Assembly (NCBI RefSeq): GCF_016526145.1 | Contig: NZ_JADDUE010000020.1 | Coordinates: 1-45,768, forward strand | From: Saccharopolyspora galaxeae | Lineage (GTDB): Bacteria > Actinomycetota > Actinomycetes > Mycobacteriales > Pseudonocardiaceae | Direction of reading: 5' to 3' | DNA: 45,768 nucleotides | Shown: piece by piece, positions 33,006 to 41,414 of the stretch | Position numbering within the stretch: position 1 is the first letter of the stretch | How the letters are laid out: each line of letters starts with the position of its first letter | Translations under genes and position numbers: made by a program | The notes under the pieces: generated by a model | Told to the model about the DNA's origin: nothing | Database searches by the model: none | What the model saw: the letters and a program-made list of their open reading frames with translations, nothing else

Positions 33006-33605
33006 ATGCGTTCGTTGTCGCGGTACGAAATGCGCCGCTGCGGTCCTGCGGTGCTCGCGGTGCCGCCGCTGGCGGGCATCACGGTGGGCATCGCGTCCTC
33101 GCTGGCCGGATGGCAGTCGTTGCTGCTCGGCGAGGTCCTGCCGGTTCTCGTCGCGCTTCCCGCCGCGGCGGTCGCGGATGGCGATCCGCTGCGCGAGCTG
33201 CACGAGACGCTGCCTCGTCGCTACGTGCGCACGGCTGCTTGCCGGCTGGGGATCGCGGCGGGTGCGGTGCTGACCGGTGTCGTGGCCGCTGCGGTGCTCT
33301 GCGCCGCGTTCGGCGGAGGCGCAAGCGTGCTCGGGCACGCGGCCGCCGCGTTGTGCTCCGCCGTGCTGCTCGTCGGCATCGGCGCGCTGGTGGGCGCAGC
33401 GTCCTCGTCCGCGGCGGCCGCATCGACCGCGATGATCGCGGTATGGCTCGGGCAGCTGCTGCTCGGTGACCGCATCCTCGGCGACGGCGCCGCGCGACTG
33501 CTGGTACCGGCCTGCGTCGGTTGCGCCGCGCTCGCGCTGGCGCTGCGCCGGTTCGACTCCGGCGCCGACGTGCTCGGCGCTGCCCGCAGCGGGGCCGGGT
33601 CATGA
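33006..33605 (+). CDS. Membrane protein, MibJ/PspJ position
   Basis: A 199-aa hydrophobic protein with about five to six spans (AVPPLAGITVGIASSLA, LPVLVALPAAAVAD, GAVLTGVVAAAVLCAAFGG, LCSAVLLVGIGALVGAA, TAMIAVWLGQLLLG, CVGCAALALAL). The frame is open from 32964, but the ECF promoter occupies its first 14 codons. The ATG at 33006 is therefore the likely true start of a leaderless or nearly leaderless mRNA. The cytoplasmic SLSRYEMRRCGPA start suits an ABC-2-like subunit. By order (J-Y-Z-Q) it matches the pspJ slot; the exact role is unknown. Confidence 0.85.
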   Translation: MRSLSRYEMRRCGPAVLAVPPLAGITVGIASSLAGWQSLLLGEVLPVLVALPAAAVADGDPLRELHETLPRRYVRTAACRLGIAAGAVLTGVVAAAVLCAAFGGGASVLGHAAAALCSAVLLVGIGALVGAASSSAAAASTAMIAVWLGQLLLGDRILGDGAARLLVPACVGCAALALALRRFDSGADVLGAARSGAGS

Positions 33606-34441
33606 CCGCGCCCGGAGTCCGGACGGTGCTCGCCACCGCGCGCTACGAGGCGCTGATCGCGCTGCGCACCAAGGCGCTGTGGTGGTCGCTGCTGCCCCTG
33701 ACCGCACTGGCGCTGCTGCTCGCCGCCACGTCCGGTCGGGTGGTCGGCGCCAGCGACCCGGTTCGCCGGGTGGCCGAGACTTCGCTGGTGTTCAGCCTGC
33801 TGTGCACGCTGGGCATCGCGGTCGGCCTCGCCGGACGACTGGCCGGGCACCGCCGCAGCGGGCTGACCGATCTGCTCGACGCCACCGCCGCGGGCATCCC
33901 GGCGCGCGTGGCGGGCTCGCTGCTCGGTTCACTGCTGGTGGCACTGGTGCCACCGGTCTGCGGTTTCCTGCTGCTGGTCGTGGTGACCTCGATCAGCACG
34001 GGCGCCCCGGCGGCGGTCGGCGCCGGGCTGCTGGCGATCGTGGTGGTGCTGCTGCCGGCGAGCCTGATGCTGAGCAGCTTCGCCGCGATGCTGGGCGTGC
34101 TGCTGCCGGTTGCGGCCGCCCGCGTGCTCACGGCGGTGTTCTGGCTGTGGGCGACGGTGCTCAACCCGATGCTGCTGCCGGTACCGACCGCGACCGGCAC
34201 GGTGCTTTCCCCGCTGGCGCGGTACCCCGCCGCAGCATGGCTGCACGCGTCACCCGCGTCCGCGACCTACGGCCTCAGCGGCGCGCTGCGCCCAGAAGTG
34301 CACAGCGCCACAGCCACGGCGCAAGTGCTGTGCACGCTCGCCGCGAGCGCGGTTTTCCTCGCGGTCGCGGCGATCCGGCTGAACGCACGTACCCGAGTTC
34401 CGAACCGGAGGGCACGATGGATGTCTCGCTCAGCGCAGTGA
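33602..34441 (+). CDS. ABC transporter permease, MibY/PspY-like
   Basis: A 279-aa membrane protein with six spans starting TVLATARYEALIALRTKALWWSLLPLTALALLLA. ATG at 33602 overlaps the previous stop as ATGA. The 3' end overlaps the ATPase gene by 25 nt, so the last eight or so residues may be dispensable. It is the membrane half of the second cluster transporter. Confidence 0.87.
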   Translation: MTAPGVRTVLATARYEALIALRTKALWWSLLPLTALALLLAATSGRVVGASDPVRRVAETSLVFSLLCTLGIAVGLAGRLAGHRRSGLTDLLDATAAGIPARVAGSLLGSLLVALVPPVCGFLLLVVVTSISTGAPAAVGAGLLAIVVVLLPASLMLSSFAAMLGVLLPVAAARVLTAVFWLWATVLNPMLLPVPTATGTVLSPLARYPAAAWLHASPASATYGLSGALRPEVHSATATAQVLCTLAASAVFLAVAAIRLNARTRVPNRRARWMSRSAQ

Positions 34442-35298
34442 CCAAGGTCTACCGGGGTGGCGCTCGCGTGCTCGACGGGCTCGACCTCGAGATCGGCGAA
34501 GGAATGCTCGGCCTGCTCGGCGCGAACGGGGCGGGCAAGACCACGTTGATGCGGTTGCTGACCACGGTGCTCAAACCGACCAGCGGCCGCATCGCGGTCG
34601 GCGGCCACGATCTGTCCACCCGTTCCGGGGTGCACGCGGTCAAGCGCATGTTGGGCTACCTGCCGCAGGAACTTTCGCTGTACCCGGAGCTGACCGGTGC
34701 CGAGTTCCTGGACTACGTCGCGCTGCTCAAGGGCATCGGCGACCGGGCCGAACGCCGGCGCCAGACCGACGACCTGCTCGAGCAGGTGGGAATGCGGCAG
34801 CACGCGAAGCAGCGCATCGGCGACTACTCCGGCGGGATGAAGCGCCGGATCGGCATCGCGCAGGCACTGCTGGGCGATCCCGAGCTGCTCGTCGTCGACG
34901 AGCCGACCGCCGGACTCGATCCGCAGGAACGGATGCGCTTCCGCGCGCTGCTGGCGGGGCTGTCCGGCGTCCGCATCGTGATCCTGTCCACGCACATCCT
35001 CGACGACGTGGCGCAGAGCTGCCCGAACGTCGCGGTGCTCGGCGACGGCAAGGTCGCCTACCACGGCAGCACGGCCGGGCTGACCTCCGCGGCGTCCGGC
35101 CGCACCTACCTGGTGCCACCGGGACGGCCGGTTCCACCGGATTCGACGGTCGTCAACGCCGTCGCCGGCCCCGAAGGCACCGAATACCGCGTGATCAGCG
35201 AGAACCCCGTTCCGGGGGCGCGGCAGGTGGAACCGTCGCTCGAGGACGGCTACGCGGCATTGGTGCGCAACAGTTCCGACAAGATGGCGGTGAATTGA
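34417..35298 (+). CDS. ABC transporter ATPase, MibZ/PspZ-like
   Basis: A 293-aa ATPase with Walker A GANGAGKT (35-42), Q-loop LGYLPQELSLYPELTGAEFLDYVALLKG, signature YSGGMKRRIGIAQ, Walker B LLVVDEPTAGLD and H-loop LSTHILDD. About 70 C-terminal residues form an extra domain (TYLVPPGRPVPPDSTVV, then EYRVISENPVPGARQVEPSLEDGY) common in bacitracin/lantibiotic-type ATPases. ATG at 34417 with GGAGGG 5 nt upstream. Its stop overlaps the lipoprotein start as TGATG. Confidence 0.93.
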   Translation: MDVSLSAVTKVYRGGARVLDGLDLEIGEGMLGLLGANGAGKTTLMRLLTTVLKPTSGRIAVGGHDLSTRSGVHAVKRMLGYLPQELSLYPELTGAEFLDYVALLKGIGDRAERRRQTDDLLEQVGMRQHAKQRIGDYSGGMKRRIGIAQALLGDPELLVVDEPTAGLDPQERMRFRALLAGLSGVRIVILSTHILDDVAQSCPNVAVLGDGKVAYHGSTAGLTSAASGRTYLVPPGRPVPPDSTVVNAVAGPEGTEYRVISENPVPGARQVEPSLEDGYAALVRNSSDKMAVN

Positions 35299-35675
35299 TG
35301 AGGACGTTGACGAAGCTGGTCCTGCTGGGATCCGCGGCGCTGGCCCTGACCGGGTGCGGTGGCGGTGGCCAGGGCACCGCGGAGGCGGGTGCACCGGTGC
35401 CGATGCCGCCCGCCCGCAACGGCGAGCAGCCGATCAGCGCGGCGAACATGGGGCACTTGTGGCCGCTGACCGTGCCCGGCGGTGTGCTCACCTGCGTCGG
35501 CGACAACGAGGCCGTGTTCACCGATCCCGGTGGCCGCTCCTACGCGCTCAACGAGCGCGCCGAGCGGCACCACCCCAGCATCGAGCCGCTGCGCGCCCAG
35601 GGCGAGGGCAGCGAGAAGATCAGCCTCGGCGCGTTGCGCAGCAAGACCCTGAAACTTTGTCCCGAGCAGCGGTGA
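35298..35675 (+). CDS. Lipoprotein, MibQ/PspQ position, DUF2511-like
   Basis: A 125-aa lipoprotein. The n-region MRTLTK, h-region LVLLGSAALA and lipobox LTGC (Cys19) are clear. The mature part (WPLTVPGGVLTCVGDNEAVFTDPGGRSYALNERA, then a second Cys near the end, KLCPEQR) resembles the DUF2511 fold with a probable disulfide. ATG at 35298 is coupled to the ATPase stop. In lantibiotic clusters such surface lipoproteins often bind the peptide for immunity; here that is inference from position. Confidence 0.88.
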   Translation: MRTLTKLVLLGSAALALTGCGGGGQGTAEAGAPVPMPPARNGEQPISAANMGHLWPLTVPGGVLTCVGDNEAVFTDPGGRSYALNERAERHHPSIEPLRAQGEGSEKISLGALRSKTLKLCPEQR

Positions 35676-35703
35676 GGCGGCCGGTTCCGCGCTGCGCCGC
35701 TCG

Positions 35704-36489
35704 TCAGCCCGCACGCCGGCTGGTGGCCAGCAACGAGCGGAGTTCGGCGCGGCTGGAAACTTGCAGTTTGTCGTAGAGCATCCGGATCCGCCGGTACAGC
35801 GTCCGCTCGGAGCAGAAGAACCGCCGGGCTATCGCGGAAACGGTCTCCTCGCTGCAGAGCATGTTCTTGAGCCGGTCCAGCTCTTCGTCGTCCATCGTGG
35901 GCTCGCCCGCGAATCCGGCCGCGCGCTCGTACGGCGCCATCAGCGCGTTGCTCACCCGGGTGTCCGCATCGGCACGCGAATTCCCCGCGTTGATGGCGGT
36001 GGCGCGCACGGCCTCGAGCTGGGCACCGACCGGGATCGCGAGGTTCAACACCGAGGATGCCCCGTGTTTGATGGCGGAGTACGTCTGGTGCCCGTTGTAG
36101 TCGTGCACCACCGCGACCACGGGTGAAAGCCAATGCCCGCAGTCCCGCAGATTCGAAATGCAGGCGGCCTGGTCTTCGCTGGTGGCGGGCAGAAACACCG
36201 GATTCCCGTTGTCCGCCAGCGCCTCCACTCCGGACGCCTCGAAGAACTCCACGGCGAAGCCGAACTCGGGCAACGGCAAGGTGCCCACCATCCCGGATAC
36301 CAGCGCCTTCAGGTGCGCGTGCACCCGAGCGGTAAGACATCCGGGAAGGTGCTGCGCACAGGCCTGCGGCCGGCGCTTGGCCGGTCCGTCGGCGGGCAAG
36401 TGCGTGATCGCGCGCGCGTCGAATCCGTTCGCCGGGCGCGGACAATCGAGCTCATTCGTTCTCCCCACAGCGACACCCCAGTCGAGCAC
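35704..36489 (-). CDS. LuxR-type regulator, MibR/PspR-like
   Basis: A 261-aa regulator with a C-terminal LuxR-type helix-turn-helix (DEELDRLKNMLCSEETVSAIARRFFCSERTLYRRIRMLYDKLQVSSRAELRSLL, ~195-255). The preceding region (SPVVAVVHDYNGHQTYSAIKHGASSVLNLAIP) is receiver-like but lacks an obvious phosphorylatable Asp pocket. The GTG at 36489 has no ribosome site, and a much better one (GGGGAGA at about 36463) serves an ATG in another frame, so the true start may lie downstream, for example GTG 36324. MibR/PspR homologues activate the lanA operon. It is convergent with the lipoprotein gene and divergent from the methyltransferase gene. Confidence 0.85.
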   Translation of the reverse strand: MLDWGVAVGRTNELDCPRPANGFDARAITHLPADGPAKRRPQACAQHLPGCLTARVHAHLKALVSGMVGTLPLPEFGFAVEFFEASGVEALADNGNPVFLPATSEDQAACISNLRDCGHWLSPVVAVVHDYNGHQTYSAIKHGASSVLNLAIPVGAQLEAVRATAINAGNSRADADTRVSNALMAPYERAAGFAGEPTMDDEELDRLKNMLCSEETVSAIARRFFCSERTLYRRIRMLYDKLQVSSRAELRSLLATSRRAG

Positions 36490-36826
36490 AAGAAATCATG
36501 GCCAGGCGCAGCCGCGGCAAGGTCCCCAGTATGCCGAAGCGCGCCTTCCGAATAACCCCAGGTGGTACTGAACGCCGTCACCTTAGCACAGCAAGATCCA
36601 TCACGGCTCGCTGATCGGACGGCCGTTTTCGGCGCATGCGCTCGAACCCTCGGTTGCGAAACCGTGCACCCGATCCTTCGGATCTGCACCTCCGGCTGCA
36701 CCGCGCCGCAATGCGCGCGGAACTGCCAAGAACTGCCATCCGGGTGTCGACCGGCTTTCCCGCAGCCGGTCCGATGCGAGTCTGGCCACCGGTTTGTCCA
36801 CAGCGGTGCAAGGAGAGGAAGCGACG
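36490..36826. promoter_or_regulatory. Divergent regulator / methyltransferase control region
   Basis: This 337-nt region carries no gene. It holds GGTTgcgaAACC (36652-36663) with the heptamer CGGTTGC also seen upstream of lanA, GATCC-ttc-GGATC (36671-36683), and the double repeat CTGCCA-agaa-CTGCCA (36723-36738) that mirrors the lanA upstream motif. I find no GAACC-N15-GCTAC motif on either strand here. Confidence 0.55.
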
Positions 36827-37978
36827 ATGGACTTCGCCACCGCCCGGACGCTGGTGCGCGCCGCGACGCTGGGAATCGACGACCTGGAGCGGGCGATCGC
36901 AGCAGCGGGTGCCTGCCCGGCCGTCGACTTCCTGCTCGACGAAATCCGCCCGCGGCTGCGGCTGTCCGAGCTTTCCGAGTTCGACCAGGACACGATCGTG
37001 CGGCTGTGCCTGCAAGCGGGCGCGGAGACGGTGCACCGGGACTTGGTCGTGCGGCGGAACGGATCCGGCTGGGCGTTCGGTCCGTCCGGCGAACATCCGG
37101 TTGCGGCGGCCGCGGTCATCACCCAGGACCTCGCCGAAGCGCTCCGCGGAACCGTCTCGCCCTCCGGTGCGAGCGCGGCGACCCGTTCCGTGCAATGGCG
37201 GGACGCGGACGACTTCACCGCGTTCCACTCCCCACCGGCCGCGTTCCGCGTGGTGCAGCGCTTGCTCGCGGCAATGGAGCGTCGCGACGACCGGGACCTG
37301 AGCGCGCTGGCCGCGCACCACGGCTCGGACAAGTGGGGGCTGCACAACTACACCCCGCACTACCAGCGGCACTTCGAGCCGTTGCGGGACGAGCCGATCG
37401 TCTTGCTGGAGATCGGGGTGGGCGGCTACCAGGACCCGACCGGCGGGGGCGCATCACTGCGCATGTGGCGGGATTTCTTCCCGCGGGCGCTGGTGTACGG
37501 ATTGGACGTCGTCGACAAGAGCGCACACGACGAGGGACGCATCCGGACGCTGCTGGCGGATCAGGCGGATCCCGGGTCGCTGAGCCGCGCGGTGGAGCCG
37601 ATCGGCCGCCCGGACATCATCATCGACGACGGCAGCCACATCAACAAGCACGTGCTCAGCACGTTCCGCGCGCTGTTCCCGCTGCTGCGGCCGGGCGGCA
37701 AGTACGTGATCGAGGACCTGCAGACGGCGTACTGGCCGAGCTTCGGCGGTAGCGAGCAGTCCACCTGCGATCCGCACACCACCATCGGGCTGCTGAAGGA
37801 CCTGGTGGACGGTCTCAACCACCAGGAGCTGACCGAGCGCAATCCCCGCAGCAGCAGCACGACCGACACCCAGATCGCCGGGGTGCACTTCCACCACAAC
37901 CTGGCGGTGCTGGACAAAGGGCTCAACCTGGAGCCGGGCGCGCCGTCCTGGCTGGCCCGGACCCAGCCGGAGTCCTGA
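36827..37978 (+). CDS. MycE-like sugar O-methyltransferase
   Basis: A 383-aa two-domain protein closely resembling mycinamicin VI 2''-O-methyltransferase MycE (about 399 aa). The N-terminal domain (1-145) includes FDQDTIVRLCLQAGAETVHRDLVV. The linker HHGSDKWGLHNYTPHYQRHF (165-183) and the class I SAM motif LEIGVGG (194-200) follow. SLRMWRDFFPRALVYGLDVVDK carries the acidic SAM residue. The metal/catalytic site is IIIDDGSHIN (Asp267, Asp268, His271) plus VIEDL (Glu296, Asp297). Family members methylate hydroxyls of sugars on natural products. ATG at 36827 with AAGGAGAGG 8 nt upstream; it overlaps the glycosyltransferase start as TGATG, so the two work together. Confidence 0.92.
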   Translation: MDFATARTLVRAATLGIDDLERAIAAAGACPAVDFLLDEIRPRLRLSELSEFDQDTIVRLCLQAGAETVHRDLVVRRNGSGWAFGPSGEHPVAAAAVITQDLAEALRGTVSPSGASAATRSVQWRDADDFTAFHSPPAAFRVVQRLLAAMERRDDRDLSALAAHHGSDKWGLHNYTPHYQRHFEPLRDEPIVLLEIGVGGYQDPTGGGASLRMWRDFFPRALVYGLDVVDKSAHDEGRIRTLLADQADPGSLSRAVEPIGRPDIIIDDGSHINKHVLSTFRALFPLLRPGGKYVIEDLQTAYWPSFGGSEQSTCDPHTTIGLLKDLVDGLNHQELTERNPRSSSTTDTQIAGVHFHHNLAVLDKGLNLEPGAPSWLARTQPES

Positions 37979-39024
37979 TGGCCGCGCGCATCGCCGTCAT
38001 CTGCCCGGCGTTCAACCGCTCCGCGGCCATCCTGCCGACGGTGGAAAGCGTGCTGGCGCAGACGGTGCAGGACTGGGAACTGCTCGTCGTCTCGGACGGC
38101 AGCACCGACGACACCGACGAGGTCGTCCGGGCGGTGCGCGATCCGCGGGTGCGACTGCTCCGGGTGGCGAACCACGGCTGCCCGGGCGGGCCGCGCAACG
38201 CGGGTCTCGCGGCCACGTCGGCTCCGTACGTGGCTTATCTTGACCACGACGACGTGTGGCTCCCGAACCACCTCGAAGTCCTGCTCGGAATGCTCCAAGC
38301 CGGTGCGCCGCTGGCCGGGACCGGATGTGTGCGGGTGGGTCCGTCCGGACGGGTGCGGCACCGCTCCGGAGTGCTGGATTCCGTCTGGCACCCGGAACTG
38401 CAGGTTCTCAACGCGATGTACGAACCGTCCCGCGTGGGCCACGTGCGCCCACTGGTCGCCGAGGCGGGCGGCTGGAGCACGGCCGCGGCCGGGTTCGAGG
38501 ACTGGGACTTGTGGACGCGGCTCGCCGAGCGGGGCGTGGACTTCGCGGTAGCAGCGGACCGGACTTCGGTGCTGACGCTGGAGGACGGCAGCAGGCGGCA
38601 CCTGTTCAGCCCCCGGCACAGCATCGGGCTGGCCAAGACCGGCGCGGAACGGGACGCGGACCGGGTGCGCGACCTGCTCGCCGGTGAGCACGGCCGCGCC
38701 CGGGCCGAAGCGGCGTACCTCGCCGACACGGAAGCTTGGTACGTCGACCTCTGGGATTCGGCGCGCTGCGTCCGGCCGCCCGAAGTGCGGCGGGTCGACG
38801 TGCTCGAAGCGGTGCGCGCGAAGCTCGCTTCCGGCGAGGCCGGTTCGTTCCTGCACGGCTTGGTCACCGTCCCGCACGCGGGCGGGTTCGTGCTCGCACT
38901 GCCCACGGCGGTGCTGAATCCGCAGCACCGCGGCCGGATCCGGGAGCTGCTGGCCCGCCGCTGCCCCGCGCAGCTGCGGTTGCTGCGCGAACTGCGCGCC
39001 CAGGCATCGACCGGTGCGCTCTGA
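37978..39024 (+). CDS. Glycosyltransferase family 2
   Basis: A 348-aa GT-A fold enzyme. IAVICPAFNRSAAILPTVESVL is the GT2 opening, LVVSDGSTDDT the nucleotide-sugar site (Asp40, Asp44/45), and AYLDHDDVW the DxD metal site (Asp89, Asp91). GFEDWDLWTRLAERG (~residue 165) is the acceptor-side ED motif. About 140 C-terminal residues form an extra helical domain. There is no membrane helix, so it acts in the cytoplasm on a soluble acceptor. The acceptor is unknown; GT2 enzymes such as SunS glycosylate RiPP peptides. It is co-translated with the MycE-like methyltransferase, implying that the transferred sugar is then O-methylated. Confidence 0.93.
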   Translation: MAARIAVICPAFNRSAAILPTVESVLAQTVQDWELLVVSDGSTDDTDEVVRAVRDPRVRLLRVANHGCPGGPRNAGLAATSAPYVAYLDHDDVWLPNHLEVLLGMLQAGAPLAGTGCVRVGPSGRVRHRSGVLDSVWHPELQVLNAMYEPSRVGHVRPLVAEAGGWSTAAAGFEDWDLWTRLAERGVDFAVAADRTSVLTLEDGSRRHLFSPRHSIGLAKTGAERDADRVRDLLAGEHGRARAEAAYLADTEAWYVDLWDSARCVRPPEVRRVDVLEAVRAKLASGEAGSFLHGLVTVPHAGGFVLALPTAVLNPQHRGRIRELLARRCPAQLRLLRELRAQASTGAL

Positions 39025-39210
39025 ACGACGTTCCGCCCGGCCGAGCGCACACCTGCGGAGCACGCCGAAGCGGGCTCCGCGGCAGTCCTGCCAACAGCCT
39101 GCCAACGGCCGCGCGAACCGGTGTGCCGGGTGATCCGCGGTGCCAGGCTCGGATCGCGATCGGGTCGACCGCCCGACGTTCCCGCAACGATTCCCGAGGA
39201 GGGGATTTCC

Positions 39211-39522
39211 GTGACGGCTCTTCGCCGCATGTTCATCGCCGGCGTCACCGCTTGCGCGCTCGGCGGCCTGGTCGTGCCGACCGCCGTTGCCGCGACCGGC
39301 ACCGCGCAACCGGCGCCGGCCACCGAGATCGGGGTCCGCAAGACCTGGCACGCGACCGTGCAGTGCCACATCGTGCGCATCAGCGACAACCACGTCATCG
39401 GTTACGACCGAGCCGACGGCGTGGGCAACACCAAGGACAAAGCCATCACCGACGCTGAGCGCAACGTCCCGGTGCCGCAGGGACACTACAAGCGCCACTG
39501 CGATCCCAAGCGGATCTGGTAA
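39211..39522 (+). CDS. Small secreted protein, 103 aa
   Basis: The GTG at 39211 has GAGGAGGGG 6 nt upstream. A signal peptide is clear: MTALRRMFIAG, then a hydrophobic stretch to PTAVAA, with cleavage expected after AVA (about residue 27). The mature ~75 residues contain two cysteines (TVQCHIV and KRHCDP), likely one disulfide, and many basic residues. I recognise no family. It could be a small extracellular effector or inhibitor; nothing ties it firmly to the lantibiotic cluster. Confidence 0.82.
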   Translation: MTALRRMFIAGVTACALGGLVVPTAVAATGTAQPAPATEIGVRKTWHATVQCHIVRISDNHVIGYDRADGVGNTKDKAITDAERNVPVPQGHYKRHCDPKRIW

Positions 39523-39569
39523 CTTCCAGCAGCTTCGTTCCGCTCCTCCGCTGATCAGGTTGGTGTGCG

Positions 39570-39791
39570 ATGTCCGAGGAAAGTGGAATCTGGGAAATCC
39601 GGCTCGGCATTTACGCCACCGAGCAGCAGGCCGAAGAAGTCAAGGAGCGCATCACCAGGCTGTTGTGCCCGGATCCCGACCACGCTCCGCCGTGCCCGAT
39701 CCCGTGGTCGGTACGGCTGATGCCGGAGGATGCGGACAGCTACCCGGCGCTCGCCGAGCAAGCTCGCATCGAAGGCCACGACCAGGGGTGA
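39570..39791 (+). CDS. Small conserved actinobacterial protein, 73 aa
   Basis: The product reads SGIWEIRLGIYATEQQAEEVKERITRLLCPDPDHAPPCPIPWSVRL; the strand-helix-strand pattern is ferredoxin-like, and two cysteines flank a His/Pro loop. Similar short proteins are commonly found just upstream of lysS in actinobacteria, in line with its place 108 nt before lysS. Function unknown. The ATG at 39570 has no strong ribosome site. Confidence 0.78.
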   Translation: MSEESGIWEIRLGIYATEQQAEEVKERITRLLCPDPDHAPPCPIPWSVRLMPEDADSYPALAEQARIEGHDQG

Positions 39792-39883
39792 GCGGCCCGG
39801 TGGACCGCAGCGACGGCCGCGGATGCGGGCCGCATCGGGGTTCGCACCCCGGTGCGCCCGCCCGCCGGGCCTGGTGAGCTGGG

Positions 39884-39900
39884 CCGATACCATGGTTTCG
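39884..39900 (+). promoter_or_regulatory. Probable leaderless lysS promoter
   Basis: CGATACCAT (39885-39893) resembles an actinobacterial -10 element (TA-x3-T within it), and the GTG start of lysS follows 6 nt later at 39900. There is no Shine-Dalgarno sequence before the start, so transcription and translation may begin together. Confidence 0.5.
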
Positions 39901-41399
39901 TGAGTACAGCGGTGGACGAGAATCACGAGGACCTGCCGGAGCAGATGCGCATCCGGCGGGAGAAGCTGGAACGCCTGCGGGACAACGGCGTCGACCCCTA
40001 CCCGGTCGGTTACCCGCGCAGCACCTCGATCGGTCCGATCCGCGAGAAACACGACGGTCTCGAAGCCGACCAGGGCACCGGTGAAGTCGTCTCGGTGACC
40101 GGCCGGGTCATGCTCTACCGCACCGGCGGCAAGCTGTGCTTCGCCACGATCCGCGACGACACCGGTTCGATCCAGATCATGCTGGCGCTGGACAAGGTCG
40201 GCGCGGACGAGTTGGAAGCCTGGAAGGCCGACATCGACCTCGGCGACCACGTCGGCATCACCGGCGAAGTGATCACTTCCAAGCGCGGCGAGCTCTCGAT
40301 CATGGCGGAGAGCTGGACGCTGACCTCGAAGTGCCTGCGCCCGCTGCCGGAGAAGCACAAGGGCTTGACGGATCCCGAGGCGCGGGTGCGGCAGCGCTAC
40401 GTCGACCTGCTGGTCAACCCGGAAGCGCGGCAGCTGGCCCAGCAGCGTTCGCGCGCCGTGCAGGCGTTGCGCTCGGTGCTGCTGGAGCGCGACTTCCTCG
40501 AAGTCGAGACGCCGATGTTGCAGCAGGTGCACGGCGGCGCCACGGCGGAGCCGTTCACCACCCACATCAACGCATACGACCTCGACCTGTACCTGCGGAT
40601 CGCGCCGGAGCTGTTCCTCAAGCGGCTGGTGGTCGGCGGGATCGAGAAGGTCTTCGAGATCAACCGCAACTTCCGCAACGAAGGCGCGGACTCCACGCAC
40701 AACCCCGAGTTCACGATGCTGGAGTTCTACGAGTCCTACGGCGACTACGACACCGTCGCCGAACTGACCACCCAGCTCTACCGGCACGCCGCGAAGGCCG
40801 TGTTCGGCGACCACGTGGTGCGCCACCCCGAGCACGGGGACGTCGACCTCGGCGGCGAATGGCCGTCGATCACGCTGTTCGGCTCGGTCTCCGAGGCCCT
40901 CGGCGCGGAGATCACCCCGCGCACCCCGGTGGAGCAGCTGCGCAAGCACGCCGACGAGCGCGGGATCGGCTGGGACCCGTCGTGGGGGCCGGGCAAGCTC
41001 GTGGAGGCGCTGTTCGAGGATCTGGTGGAGCACACCCTGATCCAGCCGACCTTCGTGCGCGACTTCCCGCTGGAGACGAGCCCGTTGACCCGGCAGCACC
41101 GGGACGACCCGCTGCTGACCGAGAAGTGGGACCTGATCGGGTTCGGCATGGAGCTCGGCACCGGCTACTCCGAGCTGGTCGACCCGGTCGAGCAGCGCAA
41201 CCGGCTCACCGAGCAGTCGCTGCTGGCCGCGGGCGGTGACCCGGAGGCGATGCAGCTCGACGAGGACTTCCTGCGCGCCCTCGAGTACGGGATGCCGCCC
41301 ACCGGCGGAGTCGGCATCGGCGTCGACCGGATGCTGATGGCGTTCACCGGCAGGGGAATCCGGGACACGATCCTGTTCCCGATGGTCAAACCGGTCTGA
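39900..41399 (+). CDS. lysS: Lysyl-tRNA synthetase, class II
   Basis: A 499-aa class II LysRS. The N-terminal OB fold ([27 protein letters not shown], ~60-90) binds the anticodon. The catalytic core has motif 1 ([15 protein letters not shown]), motif 2 ([23 protein letters not shown]) and motif 3 ([15 protein letters not shown]), with the LysRS-type [15 protein letters not shown]. It charges tRNA-Lys with lysine using ATP. GTG at 39900 gives the conserved start [22 protein letters not shown]; the longer frame from 39852 is not conserved. Unlike many relatives, no lsr2 gene follows. Confidence 0.97.
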   Translation: MSTAVDENHEDLPEQMRIRREKLERLRDNGVDPYPVGYPRSTSIGPIREKHDGLEADQGTGEVVSVTGRVMLYRTGGKLCFATIRDDTGSIQIMLALDKVGADELEAWKADIDLGDHVGITGEVITSKRGELSIMAESWTLTSKCLRPLPEKHKGLTDPEARVRQRYVDLLVNPEARQLAQQRSRAVQALRSVLLERDFLEVETPMLQQVHGGATAEPFTTHINAYDLDLYLRIAPELFLKRLVVGGIEKVFEINRNFRNEGADSTHNPEFTMLEFYESYGDYDTVAELTTQLYRHAAKAVFGDHVVRHPEHGDVDLGGEWPSITLFGSVSEALGAEITPRTPVEQLRKHADERGIGWDPSWGPGKLVEALFEDLVEHTLIQPTFVRDFPLETSPLTRQHRDDPLLTEKWDLIGFGMELGTGYSELVDPVEQRNRLTEQSLLAAGGDPEAMQLDEDFLRALEYGMPPTGGVGIGVDRMLMAFTGRGIRDTILFPMVKPV

Positions 41400-41414
41400 C
41401 CCGCGCGAAGCGAC

